Of a DNA stretch of 64,000 bases, positions 51,004 to 61,216 are shown in pieces. The first letter of the stretch is position 1. Each line of letters opens with the position of its first letter. This DNA is from Hyphomicrobiales bacterium (GTDB lineage Bacteria > Pseudomonadota > Alphaproteobacteria > Rhizobiales > Rhizobiaceae). The DNA lies in contig UBZP01000017.1 of assembly GCA_900469965.1 (NCBI GenBank), forward strand, positions 310,001 to 374,000, given 5' to 3'. A program made the position numbers and the translations under genes. The notes under the pieces were generated by a model. That model saw only the letters and a program-made list of their open reading frames with translations. It did no database searches and was not told the DNA's origin.

Positions 51004-52437
51004 TCAGGCGGCGTCCGGGCGGTGGACCGTCTTGACCTCGAGGAAATCCTCGAGCCCGAAGATGCCGCCCTCGCGGCCGTTGCCGGACTGCTTGAAGCCG
51101 CCGAAGGGGCTGCCGTAGCGGTGCGGGCCGCCGTTGATGTGCACCATGCCGGCGCGCAGCTTGGCCGCGACGCGTTCGGCCCGGTCGGCATTGCCGGTCT
51201 GGACATAGGCGGCAAGGCCGTAGTTGGTGTCGTTGGCGATCGCGATCGCTTCCTCCTCGGTGTCGAAGGGGATGATCGAAAGCACCGGGCCGAACACCTC
51301 CTCGCGGGCGATGCGCATCTGGTTGTTGACGTCCGCGAAGATCGTCGGCCTGACGAAGTAGCCCTGCTCGAAGCCTTCCGGCTTGCCCGGGCCGCCGACG
51401 AGCACGCGCGCGCCTTCGGCGACGCCAGCCTCGATCAGCGCCTGCACCCGGCCGAACTGGATATGCGAGACGAGCGGGCCGATGTGGCCGCCTTCCTCCT
51501 CCGGATTGCCGACACGGGCCTGCTCGCCGGCCTTGCGGGCGATCTCGACCACCTTGTCGTAGACCGAGCGCTGCACCAGCATCCGCGTCGGTGCGTCGCA
51601 GGACTGGCCGGAATTGTTGAAGCACTCGGCGACGCTGCCGGCGACGCGGTCTTCGAGGTCCGCGTCCCCGAAGACGATGTTCGGCGACTTGCCGCCGAGT
51701 TCGAGGGTGACGCGCTTGACCGTGTCGGCCGCATCCTTGCTGACGGCGATGCCGGCGCGGGTCGAGCCGGTGAACGACATCATGTCGACGTCCTTGTGCT
51801 TCGAAAGGGCCGCGCCGCATTCGATGCCGTCGCCGTTGACGAGGTTGAAGGTGCCGGCGGGGAAGCCGGCCTCGTCGACCATCTCGGCATAGAGGAGGGC
51901 ATTGAGCGGCGTGAATTCGGACGGCTTCAGCACGCAGGTGCAGCCGGTCGCGAGCGCCGGCACGACCTTCAGCGCGATCTGGTTGATCGGCCAGTTCCAG
52001 GGCGTGATCAGGCCGCAGACGCCGATCGGTTCGCGGCGGACGACGTCGCCGTTCGGCAGCACCTCGCGGCCCTTCAGCCGCTTCAGCGCATCGATGAAGC
52101 CCTGCAGGTGGCCGACGCCGACATCGGCCTGCTGCTCGGTGCTCATGGTGATCGGGGCGCCGAGCTCCAGCGTGATCGTGCGGGCCATCTCGTCATAGCG
52201 GCGCTTGTAGATGGACAGGAGCTTTTCCAGAAGCGCGATGCGTTCGTCGACGCCGGTCTGGCTATAGGTGGCGAAGGCCTTCTTCGCGGCGGCGACCGCG
52301 CGGTCGATGTCGGCGGCGGTGCCCATGGAGATCCAGGCGATCGGCTTCTCGGTTGCCGGATTGATGACCTCGAGGTCGTTCGGCTTGATCGGGTCGACCC
52401 ACTTGCCGTCGATGTAGAATTTGCGCTTGTCGAGCAT
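51004..52437 (-). CDS. aldehyde dehydrogenase family protein
   Basis: The 477-residue enzyme has the coenzyme segment LITPWNWPINQIALKVVPALATG, the Glu in TLELGGKSPNIVF (about 245) and the catalytic Cys in FNNSGQSCDAPTRM (about 279). These segments are typical of a broad group of bacterial aldehyde dehydrogenases of unclear substrate. GGGAGATC precedes the ATG at 52437. It stands as a single gene between the VOC protein and nasT. Confidence 0.9.
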   Translation of the reverse strand: MLDKRKFYIDGKWVDPIKPNDLEVINPATEKPIAWISMGTAADIDRAVAAAKKAFATYSQTGVDERIALLEKLLSIYKRRYDEMARTITLELGAPITMSTEQQADVGVGHLQGFIDALKRLKGREVLPNGDVVRREPIGVCGLITPWNWPINQIALKVVPALATGCTCVLKPSEFTPLNALLYAEMVDEAGFPAGTFNLVNGDGIECGAALSKHKDVDMMSFTGSTRAGIAVSKDAADTVKRVTLELGGKSPNIVFGDADLEDRVAGSVAECFNNSGQSCDAPTRMLVQRSVYDKVVEIARKAGEQARVGNPEEEGGHIGPLVSHIQFGRVQALIEAGVAEGARVLVGGPGKPEGFEQGYFVRPTIFADVNNQMRIAREEVFGPVLSIIPFDTEEEAIAIANDTNYGLAAYVQTGNADRAERVAAKLRAGMVHINGGPHRYGSPFGGFKQSGNGREGGIFGLEDFLEVKTVHRPDAA

Positions 52438-52562
52438 GCTGATCTCCCATTTCCGTTTCTTTCGCCGCTCCCTGCCATTGTCGATCGGCAGGCCGGCGGA
52501 GGATGGTCCCCCGCCGGCAAAAGCGCAAGTGGCTGCGACGAAACCCTAGGAGACCGGCGGCC

Positions 52563-53099
52563 TCAACCGGCCTTGACCTGCATGAAGCGGATCCGGTTGC
52601 CGAAGGGATCGGTCACCTCGACCTCGAGCCGCCCGTCCGCCTCCCGCAAGCCGGGCTTCATGTAGCGATAGTCCTTCGCGGCGAGTTCCTGCTGCAGGTT
52701 GCGCACACCCTTCATGTAGACGGCCATGTTGCCGCCCGGCGTCGCATCGCCCGCATGTTCGGAGAGATGCAGCAGCAGGCCGCCCCGCGAGATCTGGGTA
52801 TAGAGCGGGAAGTTCGGGCCGTAGCGGTGTTCCCAGTCGACCGAAAAGCCGAGGAAGCCGAGATAGAACTCGTGCGCCTTGGCGACGTCGAAGATCCGGA
52901 CGATCGGCACCGCCCGCTCGAAGACGATCGCGTCCTCCGCCGTGGCCTCGATGCGCGAGGACAGCAGGTTCCAGTTCGCCAGCCCGAACTGCCGGGCAAC
53001 GATCTCCAGGGCTTCGCTGTGGGTGATGTCAAGATTGCGGCGGGCAAGAGCCTCCCGCATGGCTTTCGCCATGGCCTTCGCGTCGCGATAGTCGCGCAT
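52563..53099 (-). CDS. VOC/glyoxalase-superfamily protein with an N-terminal glyoxalase-related domain
   Basis: The 178-residue protein has two parts. Residues 1-50 are helical (RDYRDAKAMAKAMREALARRNLDITHSEALEIVARQFGLANWNLLSSRIE), resembling the glyoxalase-related domain found before some VOC domains. Residues 60-175 form the VOC fold (VPIVRIFDVAKAHEFYLGFLGFSVDWEHRY ... LEVEVTDPFGNRIRFMQ). Close relatives include bleomycin-resistance-type binders and glyoxalase-like enzymes. The substrate is unknown. Confidence 0.85.
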   Translation of the reverse strand: MRDYRDAKAMAKAMREALARRNLDITHSEALEIVARQFGLANWNLLSSRIEATAEDAIVFERAVPIVRIFDVAKAHEFYLGFLGFSVDWEHRYGPNFPLYTQISRGGLLLHLSEHAGDATPGGNMAVYMKGVRNLQQELAAKDYRYMKPGLREADGRLEVEVTDPFGNRIRFMQVKAG

Positions 53100-53285
53100 G
53101 TCCGTTCCCCTGTCAGGGCGAAGCCTTCGTCAGTGTCCGCATTGCCGACGTCTTCGCCCGACGATGAAACGGTCAGGTAAGATCAGCGGAGGCGTTCGCC
53201 ATGCCCAGGGGGCGCGGACTGCGGGCCGCCTCCGGCCCTTGCAGGACAATAGCCAGGCCGCTGGCCGCTTGGCAACAGGAAGGCG

Positions 53286-54770
53286 TCATCCGCCCGGCGG
53301 TCGCTGGTAGAAGTCGCGGGCATCGGCGCTGAACGCCCGCCGCTGCGGCGCGCTGGTGTAGAACATGTGGCCGCCGCGATAGACCCGCAGGCTCGCGCGG
53401 CCGGCGACGAGCGAGGGTGGCATGTGGTCGATGATGTAGCGGCTGACGCCGTACGGCGTGAGCGCATCGCTGTAGCCGTGGGCGACGAGCAGACGGAAGG
53501 AGGGGGTGACCGACAGGAGCGTGCGCAGGTCCCCGGTCGCTCCGGTGGTCGAGCGCGTACCGTCCCAGTCCCACCGGCGGTTCACGTCCGGTTCGAGCAG
53601 GCGATAGGTCATCTCGGTGGAAAAGCGCAGCTCGTCACGGGCGTAGGCGGCGAAGGCAGCGCCATAGGCCCGCGTGTAGCCATCGAGGATCGCGTCGTCG
53701 CCGCGATCGGCTCCGGACTCCGGATAGGGGTCGTCGTAGAGAAAGGCCGCGTCATAGGGGCTCGCGATCTTGCCGTCGGGGCGCTTGCGATAGAGGTCGC
53801 CGACGAAGCCGCGCGCGCGGGCGACCTCGTCCCGCGCGATCCCGGTCATCTCGGCAATGCGCGTATAGAGCCGGTCGGCCTCGTCGCCGGAGGGCGCGGA
53901 GCCGGCCAGCGAAACAAGGTAGTCGCGCATCGCCCATCGTTCGGCCGCGGCCATCTGCTCCGCGCTGAAGCCGCCCTTGCGCTCCAGTTCGGCTGCGGCG
54001 AGCGACGGCAGCTGCAGGGCGGCGCCGAGCGGGTCGTCGCTGGAACGGAAGATGAAGCTGCCCTCGATCAGGGGCGACACCATCACGATGCCCGAGACGA
54101 GGATGCCCTGGCTGTCCTTCAGCGCGGCTGCGACCTTGGCGGCGCGCAGGCCGCCATAGCTCTCGCCGAGCAGGAACTTCGGCGACGCCGTGCGACCATG
54201 CTTCTGCGCATAGAGCGCAATGAACTTGGCGATCGCCTCGGCATCGTTCCGCACCCCGTAGAAGGCGGCCTCGGCGTCCTTGTCGGCGGCGCGGCTCCAG
54301 CCCGTGCCTGGAGGATCGATGAACACCAGATCGGTGAAATCGAGCCAGCTGTCCGGATTGTCCGAAAGCGCCGGCTGTGTGCCGTCCCTGTTCTCGCCCT
54401 CGAATTCGAGGATCCGCGGACCGGCGAGCCCGAGGTGGAGATAGGCGGAAGCCGCCCCCGGTCCGCCGTTGAAGGCGAAGGTGATCGGCCGCCCGGCCGG
54501 CGCGTTCTTCGCCACATAGGCGGTGTGGAAGACCTTCGCGCTGACCTTGCCGTCCTGGCCGCGAAGATCGATCGTGCCGGCCGTCGCGGTGTAGGGCAGG
54601 TCGCCGGCGGGACGCTTCAGCACATGCTCGGTGACCGCATCGGCCGGCAGCAGGTGAAACAGGCCGGTCGCCGTGGGCGTGACGGCGGGGTGCGCGTCCT
54701 GCGCCGCTGCCGGCAGCGGGGACGCGATCAACGCCGTGAGCAAGACCGTCGAAATCAGCAGGCGGTGCAA
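53286..54770 (-). CDS. exported S10-type serine carboxypeptidase-like protein
   Basis: The roughly 494-residue hydrolase has a signal peptide (LLISTVLLTALIASPLPAAA) and S10-family marks: FNGGPGAASAY (oxyanion), Ser in LLGESYGGLRAAK (about 203), Asp in VAHGYSDALTPYG and His in YRGGHMFYT. It is probably periplasmic and cleaves peptides from the C-terminus. The start is likely TTG 54770, since GGAGGAGG lies 6 nt upstream. An in-frame ATG at 54791 lies before that site and has no ribosome-binding site of its own. It ends near the VOC gene. Confidence 0.88.
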   Translation of the reverse strand: MHRLLISTVLLTALIASPLPAAAQDAHPAVTPTATGLFHLLPADAVTEHVLKRPAGDLPYTATAGTIDLRGQDGKVSAKVFHTAYVAKNAPAGRPITFAFNGGPGAASAYLHLGLAGPRILEFEGENRDGTQPALSDNPDSWLDFTDLVFIDPPGTGWSRAADKDAEAAFYGVRNDAEAIAKFIALYAQKHGRTASPKFLLGESYGGLRAAKVAAALKDSQGILVSGIVMVSPLIEGSFIFRSSDDPLGAALQLPSLAAAELERKGGFSAEQMAAAERWAMRDYLVSLAGSAPSGDEADRLYTRIAEMTGIARDEVARARGFVGDLYRKRPDGKIASPYDAAFLYDDPYPESGADRGDDAILDGYTRAYGAAFAAYARDELRFSTEMTYRLLEPDVNRRWDWDGTRSTTGATGDLRTLLSVTPSFRLLVAHGYSDALTPYGVSRYIIDHMPPSLVAGRASLRVYRGGHMFYTSAPQRRAFSADARDFYQRPPGG

Positions 54771-54882
54771 GGCGATCCTCCTCCGTTCCATCTGCCGGCC
54801 ACTCTAGAGGGACGGCGGGCGGACCGGAACTCAACAGTATTTGATCGCGGTGGGCGCAGACGGCGACCGGCTCGGGCGCGGG

Positions 54883-55314
54883 TCAGGCCGATGCATGCGG
54901 CCCGTCGCAGCAGTCCTCCTCGCTTGCGCCCGTCGCCAGCCGCTCGAGGATCGGGCAGTCGGGACGGTCGTCGCCGTGGCAATGGGACGACAGGTGCTGC
55001 AGCGTCATCACCATCTCCTGCAACTGGCGCATCTTCGCGCTCAGCTCCTCGATATGCTCGCCGGCGATCCGCTTGACGTCGGCGGAGGCGCGGCTGCGGT
55101 CCTGCCAGAGCGCGAGAAGATCGCGGATCTGGGCGATGGAAAAACCGAGGTCGCGCGAGCGGCGGATGAAGGCGAGGGTGGCGAGGTCCTTCGGCCCGTA
55201 GGTGCGGTAGCCGGAACCGGTGCGGCCGGCCTCCGGGATCAGGCCGATCGCTTCATAGTGGCGGATCATTTTCGCGGTGACGCCGCTGGCGGTCGCCGCT
55301 TCTCCTATGTTCAT
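54883..55314 (-). CDS. cueR: MerR-family copper regulator CueR
   Basis: The 143-residue regulator has the MerR helix-turn-helix ([26 protein letters not shown]), a long dimerisation helix and the Cu(I)-binding Cys pair at exactly 112 and 120 ([16 protein letters not shown]), the positions known in CueR. The tail ends with a Cys-rich EEDCCDGPH. Its ATG overlaps the copA stop (ATGA at 55311-55314), so it is co-translated with the copper pump it should control through the promoter at 57818-57848. Confidence 0.93.
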   Translation of the reverse strand: MNIGEAATASGVTAKMIRHYEAIGLIPEAGRTGSGYRTYGPKDLATLAFIRRSRDLGFSIAQIRDLLALWQDRSRASADVKRIAGEHIEELSAKMRQLQEMVMTLQHLSSHCHGDDRPDCPILERLATGASEEDCCDGPHASA

Positions 55315-57794
55315 GCCTGCTTCTCCTTTGGATGACGGAAGCGCTTCAGCCTGAGGGCGTTGCTGACGACGAAGACGCTGGACAGCGCCATCGCGCCGGC
55401 GGCGATCGCCGGTGACAGCAGGATGTCGAAGGCGGGGTAGAGCGCGCCGGCGGCAACCGGGATCAGTGCCACGTTGTAGCCGAAGGCCCAGAACAGGTTC
55501 TGGCGGATGTTGCGCATGGTCGCCCGGGACAGGGCGATCGCGGTCGCCACGCCCCGCATGTCGCCGGCCATCAGCACGATATCGGCGCTCTCGATGGCGA
55601 CATCGGTGCCGGTGCCGATCGCAATGCCGGTGTCGGCGGCGGCGAGCGCCGGGGCGTCGTTGATGCCGTCGCCGACGAAGGCGACCTTCCTGCCGCCCTC
55701 GGAAAGCGCTTTCACGGCGGCGACCTTGCCGTCGGGCAGGACCTCGGCCATCACCCGGTCGACGCCGAGGGCGGCTGCCACGGCTTCGGCGGTGCGCCGA
55801 TTGTCGCCGGTGATCATCGCGACCTCGACGCCCAGCGCCTTGAGCGCTGCGATCGCCTCCCGGGTCGTCGGCTTGACCGGATCGGTCACGATCAGCAATG
55901 CGGCGAGCCTGCCGTCGACGGCGGCGTAGAGCGGCGAGCCGCCATGGCCCGCCAGCCGTTCCGCGTCTGCCGCAAACGGTGCGGGGTCCAGGCCAAGCGC
56001 GGTCATGTGGCCGATCGAGCCGATCTCCACGGAGCGCCCGCCGACGCTCGCCGAGATGCCCAGCCCCGATCGGGCCTCGAAGGCTTCGACTGCGGCAAGC
56101 TCCAGGCCCTCGGCCTTCGCCGCCTCATGAATGGCAATCGCGATCGGATGCTCGGAGCGCACCTCGGCCGCGGCCGCCAGCGCCAGCACCTCGCGGCGAT
56201 CGAACCCTTCTGCCGGGATGATCTCGGTCAGGGTCGGGCGCCCGAGCGTCAGGGTGCCGGTTTTGTCGACGGCGACGACGCCGGTTGCCTCCAGCGTCTG
56301 GAGCGCGGTGCCCTGCCGGAATAGGACGCCGAGTTCCGCCGCCCGCCCCGTGCCGGTGATGATCGAGGTCGGGGTGGCAAGGCCCATGGCGCAGGGGCAG
56401 GCGATGATGAGCACGGCGACGGCCGCCACCAGCGCATGCGCCAGGGCCGGGTCGGGGCCGAGCGCATACCAGAGGCCGAAGGTGAGAACGGCGACGGCGA
56501 TGATCGCGGGGACGAACCACTGCGTCACGCGGTCGACCAGCGCCTGGATCGGTAGCTTGGCGGACTGGGCGTCCTCGACCATGCGGATGATCTGCGACAG
56601 GACCGTGTCGGCGCCGACGCGGGTGGCGCGGAAGGTGAAGGAGCCGGTGGTGTTCAAGGTGCCGCCGGTGACACCGTCGCCGGCCTGGCGCTCGACCGGC
56701 ATCGGTTCGCCGGTGATCATGGATTCGTCGACGAAGGAGCGTCCCTCGGTCACGTCGCCGTCGACGGGGATCTTCTCGCCGGGCCGCACCAGCACCAGAT
56801 CCCCCGGCACCACCGTTTCGAGCGCGACATCGACCGGCCGGCCGTCCCTCAGGACGCGGGCCGACGTGGCCCGCAATCCGGCCAGGTGCCGGATCGCCTC
56901 GCCGGTGCGGCCCTTGGCACGGGCTTCGAGGAAGCGGCCGGCGAGGATCAGCGTGACGATGACGGCGGCCGCCTCGAAATAGACGTCCGCGGCACCGCCC
57001 GGCAGCCATTCCGGGGCGAAGGTCGCGACCGTCGAGAACACCCAGGCGGCGGTCGTGCCGATCACCACCAGCGCATTCATGTCCGGCGCGCCGCGCAGCA
57101 GGCTCGGCACGCCCTTGCGGAAGAAGCGCGCGCCGGGGCCGGCGAGCACGATCGTCGCCAGTACGAACTGGATGACGCGGCTCGCCTGCATGCCGATCGT
57201 CTCGTGGATGTAGTGCCCGAAAGCCGGGATGGCATGCGAGCCCATCTCCATGACGAAGAGCGGAGCGGTCAGAAGGGCTGCAAGGATGAGCGAGCGGCGG
57301 AGGCCTGCAACCTCGGCGGCGCGCCTGTCCTCGTCCGAAGGGGCCGCGGCAGACGGTTCGCGCAGCGCGTGGTAGCCGATCTTCTCGATGGCGGCGGTGA
57401 GATCGTCGAAATCGACGGTGCCGCGCAGGAAGCGGACGCGGGCGCGTTCGCTGGCGAGGTTCGCCGTGGCGTCGAGGACGCCCGGCACGGCCTTCAGGGC
57501 CTTCTCGACCCGGGCGATGCAGGAGGCGCAGGTCATGCCTTCGACGGCAAACTCGAGCGTTTCCTCATCGACACCGTAGCCGGCCGCCCGGACCGCCTGG
57601 GCGACGCCGGTGACATCCGGCTTGCCGTCGAAGGCGATGTCCGCCCGGGCGGTGGCGAGGTTGACCCGGGCGCTCGTGACGCCGGGAACGGCAGAGATCG
57701 CCTTTTCCACGCGACGAACGCAGGAGGCGCAGGTCATGTCCTCGATGTTCAGCTTGACCGTCTGCGACGGCAGGGGTTCGTTGACTGTGAGCAT
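55311..57794 (-). CDS. copA: Cu(I)-exporting P1B-type ATPase CopA
   Basis: The 827-residue pump has two N-terminal metal-binding domains (MTCASC at about 20 and 87), eight predicted membrane helices with the CPC motif [12 protein letters not shown] (about 464), the phosphorylation site DKTGTLT (about 510), TGEP and [11 protein letters not shown] (about 712). It exports Cu(I) from the cytosol. Its own promoter carries a MerR-type 19-bp spacer and an inverted repeat. cueR follows in the same operon. AAAGGACG precedes the ATG. Confidence 0.96.
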   Translation of the reverse strand: MLTVNEPLPSQTVKLNIEDMTCASCVRRVEKAISAVPGVTSARVNLATARADIAFDGKPDVTGVAQAVRAAGYGVDEETLEFAVEGMTCASCIARVEKALKAVPGVLDATANLASERARVRFLRGTVDFDDLTAAIEKIGYHALREPSAAAPSDEDRRAAEVAGLRRSLILAALLTAPLFVMEMGSHAIPAFGHYIHETIGMQASRVIQFVLATIVLAGPGARFFRKGVPSLLRGAPDMNALVVIGTTAAWVFSTVATFAPEWLPGGAADVYFEAAAVIVTLILAGRFLEARAKGRTGEAIRHLAGLRATSARVLRDGRPVDVALETVVPGDLVLVRPGEKIPVDGDVTEGRSFVDESMITGEPMPVERQAGDGVTGGTLNTTGSFTFRATRVGADTVLSQIIRMVEDAQSAKLPIQALVDRVTQWFVPAIIAVAVLTFGLWYALGPDPALAHALVAAVAVLIIACPCAMGLATPTSIITGTGRAAELGVLFRQGTALQTLEATGVVAVDKTGTLTLGRPTLTEIIPAEGFDRREVLALAAAAEVRSEHPIAIAIHEAAKAEGLELAAVEAFEARSGLGISASVGGRSVEIGSIGHMTALGLDPAPFAADAERLAGHGGSPLYAAVDGRLAALLIVTDPVKPTTREAIAALKALGVEVAMITGDNRRTAEAVAAALGVDRVMAEVLPDGKVAAVKALSEGGRKVAFVGDGINDAPALAAADTGIAIGTGTDVAIESADIVLMAGDMRGVATAIALSRATMRNIRQNLFWAFGYNVALIPVAAGALYPAFDILLSPAIAAGAMALSSVFVVSNALRLKRFRHPKEKQA

Positions 57795-57817
57795 GATGCA
57801 CGTCCTTTCGTGAGAGG

Positions 57818-57848
57818 ATCATGCACCTTCCCATCATGTCAAGGTCAA
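57818..57848 (-). promoter_or_regulatory. CueR-controlled promoter of copA
   Basis: On the minus strand, TTGACC (-35, 57843-57848) and CATGAT (-10, 57818-57823) are separated by exactly 19 bp, the overlong spacing that MerR regulators correct by twisting DNA. ACCTT-N11-AAGGT (57825-57845) forms the dyad, a good fit to CueR sites. The copA start lies 24 bp downstream. Confidence 0.82.
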
Positions 57849-57898
57849 GCGGCCGTTTTGCCGCAGCCGCCTTTCCGGAACAGGGGCCGTTGCAGCGG

Positions 57899-59842
57899 TC
57901 AGCGCAGGCTGACCACCTTCGGCCGGTCGGCGACGAGGCGTCGCCTGGCCCTGACCTTGCCGGGCGTTGCGAGCGGCACCACCGGCGCCTTCGTCAGCGC
58001 CGCGATCGCGGCGGTGGTCATGTCGGTGCAGAGGAAGTCGGCATTGAGCGCGGCGCCGGCCGCGACCGCGGCCTTGAGGTCCGGTTCCTCCTCGTCCTCG
58101 CCGGGCTTCCACAGCGCGACGCCCACGCGCAGTGCGGCATAGATCCGCTTCAGGCGCCGGACGGCGAAGCGGGCGTGCTTGAGCGAATCCTGGTTGAGAT
58201 AGCAGATGACGACCGTATCGAGGTCGCGCACCGGGATCTGGCGGATCCGCGCCGGTTCCATCTGGCGGAAGCTCTCGGTGGCCGCATGCGCGCCCTCGAC
58301 GCGCAGAACCTGCGCCAGCATCGCGGCGGTGACGTCGTCGAGCTCGCCGCGACCGCCGATGCAGAGGATCCGCTGTCCCGCGCCGGCCTCCGGCACGGCC
58401 TCCCTTTCCCCGTCCGGCTCGACCAGCGCGTCGTCGCCGTCGTCCTCCTCGGCTTCCTCGAGCGCGATGTCGTCCATGTTGGCGACGAGGGTCAAGCCGC
58501 TTTCGGCAACCCTCAGCCGCTGCTCCTCGCTCATCACCCCGCGGGCGCGGTCGCGTTCGGCGAGCACCAGAGCGGGGATGGCGACGGTCGCGTAGTAGTC
58601 GATCAGGTAGTCCTCCTCCAGGCGCTCCTCGGCCTGGTCGGTGGCCTCGTCCGGGTCGCCGGCAAGCAGCCGCTGGTAGAGCCTGGCATGCGGCGCCAGC
58701 ACCGGATCGCTGCCGAACAGCACCTGCAGGAAGCCGAACTGCGGCACATGCTTGCCCAGCACGACCAGGCACACGGTCAAGGGCGTCGACAGCACGAGGC
58801 CGACCGGTCCCCAGATCCAGGCCCAGAAGATCGCCGAGACGATCACCGCAAGCGGCGAGAGGCCGGTCTTCGAGCCGTAGAGCGTCGGCTCCACCACGTT
58901 GTTGATCACGAGCTCCATGACGATGAACAGTGCCGCCGTCCAGATCAGCATCGTCCAGCCGGGGGCGACCGCGACCGCCAGGAACAGTGGCAGGATCATC
59001 GCGATGATCGGGCCGATATAGGGCAGGAAGCGGAAGACGATCGCGAGCAGGCCCCACAGGATCGCGTTGGGAATGCCGATCAGCCACAGGCCGAGCGCAA
59101 CCGGGACGCCGTAGAGAATGTTCACCACGAGCTGCATCAGCAGGTAATGGCCCACGCGGGTTCCGGCATCCTCCAGCGCCTCGGTGGTGCGGTGCAGGTC
59201 GCCGTAGCCGACGAGACGGATGAAGCGGTCGCGCAGGTCCTCCCGCTCGAGCAGCATGAAGATGACGACGACGATCACCAGGCCCGCCATCGCCACCGGC
59301 GCCAGCAGCGGCACGATCAGGTTGGTCAGCACCTGGATCGGATGGTCGGGCGCGTAGATCTCGACCAGCACCGGCTTGGGCGGGGCATCGTCGCTCGCCA
59401 CCTCGCTGCTCATCTCGCTGATCTCGCGGCTGATGCGCTCGAGGACCGCGGAGATCTGGCTGACGATGCCCGTTCCAGAGCCCGCCTCGCGCATCGTCTC
59501 GATCTTGCTCACGACATTGGCCTGGTAGGTGGGGATGCTGCGGGCGAGGTGCGAAACCTGCAGCGCGATCACCAGGCTGACGACCGCAATCAGGGAAAAG
59601 GCGAACAGGACCGTGGAGATCACCGCGAGAACGCGCGAGAGGCCGACCCTGCGAAGGGTGGTCACGACCGGGGCCAGGGCAAAGGTGAGGAGCAGCGCGA
59701 TCGCGATCGGCAGGAAGACGTCGCGCGCCAGATAGAGCATCGCAACGGCGCCGACGAAGGTCAGCAAGGTCGGCATGTTCGGCCGGGCGCCTTGCAGCGA
59801 CGGCACATCCAGGTCTCGGAACTCGTCGCCTCGTTCGGCCAT
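57899..59842 (-). CDS. PerM/AI-2E-family transporter with a large C-terminal cytosolic domain
   Basis: The 647-residue protein has a UPF0118 (AI-2E/PerM) membrane region at about 20-375 with about eight helices (MLYLARDVFLPIAIALLLTFALAPVV, FRFLPYIGPIIAMILPLFLAV, GKHVPQFGFLQVLFG). A soluble C-terminal part of about 270 residues follows. It includes an acidic hinge (LEEAEEDDGDDALVEPDGE) and a Rossmann-like section (ILCIGGRGELDDVTAAMLAQVLRVEGA). Standard family members are about 350-400 residues, so the extension is extra. GGGAGAGG precedes ATG 59842. It lies upstream of copA in the same direction. Confidence 0.88.
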   Translation of the reverse strand: MAERGDEFRDLDVPSLQGARPNMPTLLTFVGAVAMLYLARDVFLPIAIALLLTFALAPVVTTLRRVGLSRVLAVISTVLFAFSLIAVVSLVIALQVSHLARSIPTYQANVVSKIETMREAGSGTGIVSQISAVLERISREISEMSSEVASDDAPPKPVLVEIYAPDHPIQVLTNLIVPLLAPVAMAGLVIVVVIFMLLEREDLRDRFIRLVGYGDLHRTTEALEDAGTRVGHYLLMQLVVNILYGVPVALGLWLIGIPNAILWGLLAIVFRFLPYIGPIIAMILPLFLAVAVAPGWTMLIWTAALFIVMELVINNVVEPTLYGSKTGLSPLAVIVSAIFWAWIWGPVGLVLSTPLTVCLVVLGKHVPQFGFLQVLFGSDPVLAPHARLYQRLLAGDPDEATDQAEERLEEDYLIDYYATVAIPALVLAERDRARGVMSEEQRLRVAESGLTLVANMDDIALEEAEEDDGDDALVEPDGEREAVPEAGAGQRILCIGGRGELDDVTAAMLAQVLRVEGAHAATESFRQMEPARIRQIPVRDLDTVVICYLNQDSLKHARFAVRRLKRIYAALRVGVALWKPGEDEEEPDLKAAVAAGAALNADFLCTDMTTAAIAALTKAPVVPLATPGKVRARRRLVADRPKVVSLR

Positions 59843-59982
59843 TATCCTCTCCCGTGCGAAAGCAAATAGTCCGCAAAGGCGGGCCGGCAAGTTGAGAACG
59901 CGGCGATTTCCGCGCATGGTGGCCCACCCGGGAGAATTCGGGCGTGCCGCGGAACAGCCGGCTCCGGAGAGGGAGGTTTCGA

Positions 59983-61203
59983 GTGCAGGCGATCACCCGG
60001 AAGAGACAGCTTCGTTCCTCCGATCCGCTGTGGTCGCATACGCGCGGCATCGCGGTCCCGACGCAAAGGTCCCTCCCGGACGGGGACGTCGACGTGCTGA
60101 TCGTCGGGGCTGGCATCGGCGGCGCGCTGATGGCGACGGCGCTCTTGGACCGCGGGCTGAACATCGTCCTCGTCGACCGCCGCAAGCCCGTGCACGGCAG
60201 CAGCATGGCCAGCACGGCGATGATCCAGCACGAGATCGACGTGCCGCTGCACCGGCTGGCAGCGCAGCGCGGCGTGGCCGCGGCAAGGCGCATCTGGCAA
60301 CGCTCGGCGCGGGCGGTCGAAAGCCTGACGACGCTCGTCGGGTCGCTCGGGATCGACTGTCGGATGCAGCGCAAGAAGACGCTCTACCTCGCCGGCGACG
60401 CCTATGGGGCGCGCGCTCTTCGAAGCGAGGCGGAGGCGCGGGCAGAGGCGGGACTGACCGCCGAACTGAAAGGTGCTGCGGAACTGCGGCAGGCCTTCGG
60501 CATGGACCGGACGGCGGCGATCGTTTCGGATGTTTCCGCATCGGCTAACCCGGCGCAGCTGACGGCCGGATTGCTGCGCTTGGCCGGATCCAGGGGCGTT
60601 TCCATCGTCGAGGGGGTCGAGATCACCGACATCCGTTCCGTCGGCGGGGACAACGTCGTCGCAACCTCGAAGGGCGATCTCGTGCGGGCGCGCCACGTGG
60701 TCTTCTGCACCGGCTACGAGTTCCTCGAGGCGGTCGCCCACAAGAGCCATGCGATCGTCTCGACCTGGGCGATGGCCACCCGGCCGCACCATCCCCGGCC
60801 CGAATGGCTGAAGGACTATCTCGTCTGGGAGGGGGCCGATCCCTATCTCTACTTCCGCTCGACGCCGGACGGGCGCATCGTCGTCGGCGGCGAGGACGAG
60901 GACAGCGCCGATGCGTTCCGAAACGAGGCGAAGCTGGCCGCGAAGTCCGCCCGGTTGCGGCGGAAGCTGAAGGCGCTGATCGGCTTCGACATCGAGGAGC
61001 CGGACTATGTCTGGGCGGCGGCCTTCGGCGTGACGGCGGACGGGCTTCCGATGATCGGTCGCGTTCCCGGGTTTCGCAACGTCCACGCGGCCATGGGCTA
61101 TGGCGGCAACGGCATCACCTTCAGCCAGATCGCCGCGGAGATCATTGCAGCCGGCATCCTCGGCCATGACGACACGGACGCAACCCTGTTTTCGTTTCGG
61201 TAG
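59983..61203 (+). CDS. FAD-dependent oxidoreductase (DAO family)
   Basis: The 406-residue flavoprotein has the dinucleotide site VDVLIVGAGIGGALMATALLDRGLNIVLVDRR (about 40-70) and the C-terminal FAD segment MGYGGNGITFSQIAAEIIAAGIL. This is the layout of the DAO family of amine and amino-acid oxidases. GTG 59983 is chosen because GGGAGG lies 6 nt upstream; a GTG at 59944 is also open. It is divergent from the PerM-family gene. The next two genes, TIGR02587 and TIGR02588, follow with short gaps and may be functionally linked. The substrate is unknown. Confidence 0.86.
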   Translation: MQAITRKRQLRSSDPLWSHTRGIAVPTQRSLPDGDVDVLIVGAGIGGALMATALLDRGLNIVLVDRRKPVHGSSMASTAMIQHEIDVPLHRLAAQRGVAAARRIWQRSARAVESLTTLVGSLGIDCRMQRKKTLYLAGDAYGARALRSEAEARAEAGLTAELKGAAELRQAFGMDRTAAIVSDVSASANPAQLTAGLLRLAGSRGVSIVEGVEITDIRSVGGDNVVATSKGDLVRARHVVFCTGYEFLEAVAHKSHAIVSTWAMATRPHHPRPEWLKDYLVWEGADPYLYFRSTPDGRIVVGGEDEDSADAFRNEAKLAAKSARLRRKLKALIGFDIEEPDYVWAAAFGVTADGLPMIGRVPGFRNVHAAMGYGGNGITFSQIAAEIIAAGILGHDDTDATLFSFR

Positions 61204-61216
61204 GAGGAGGGCAGGG

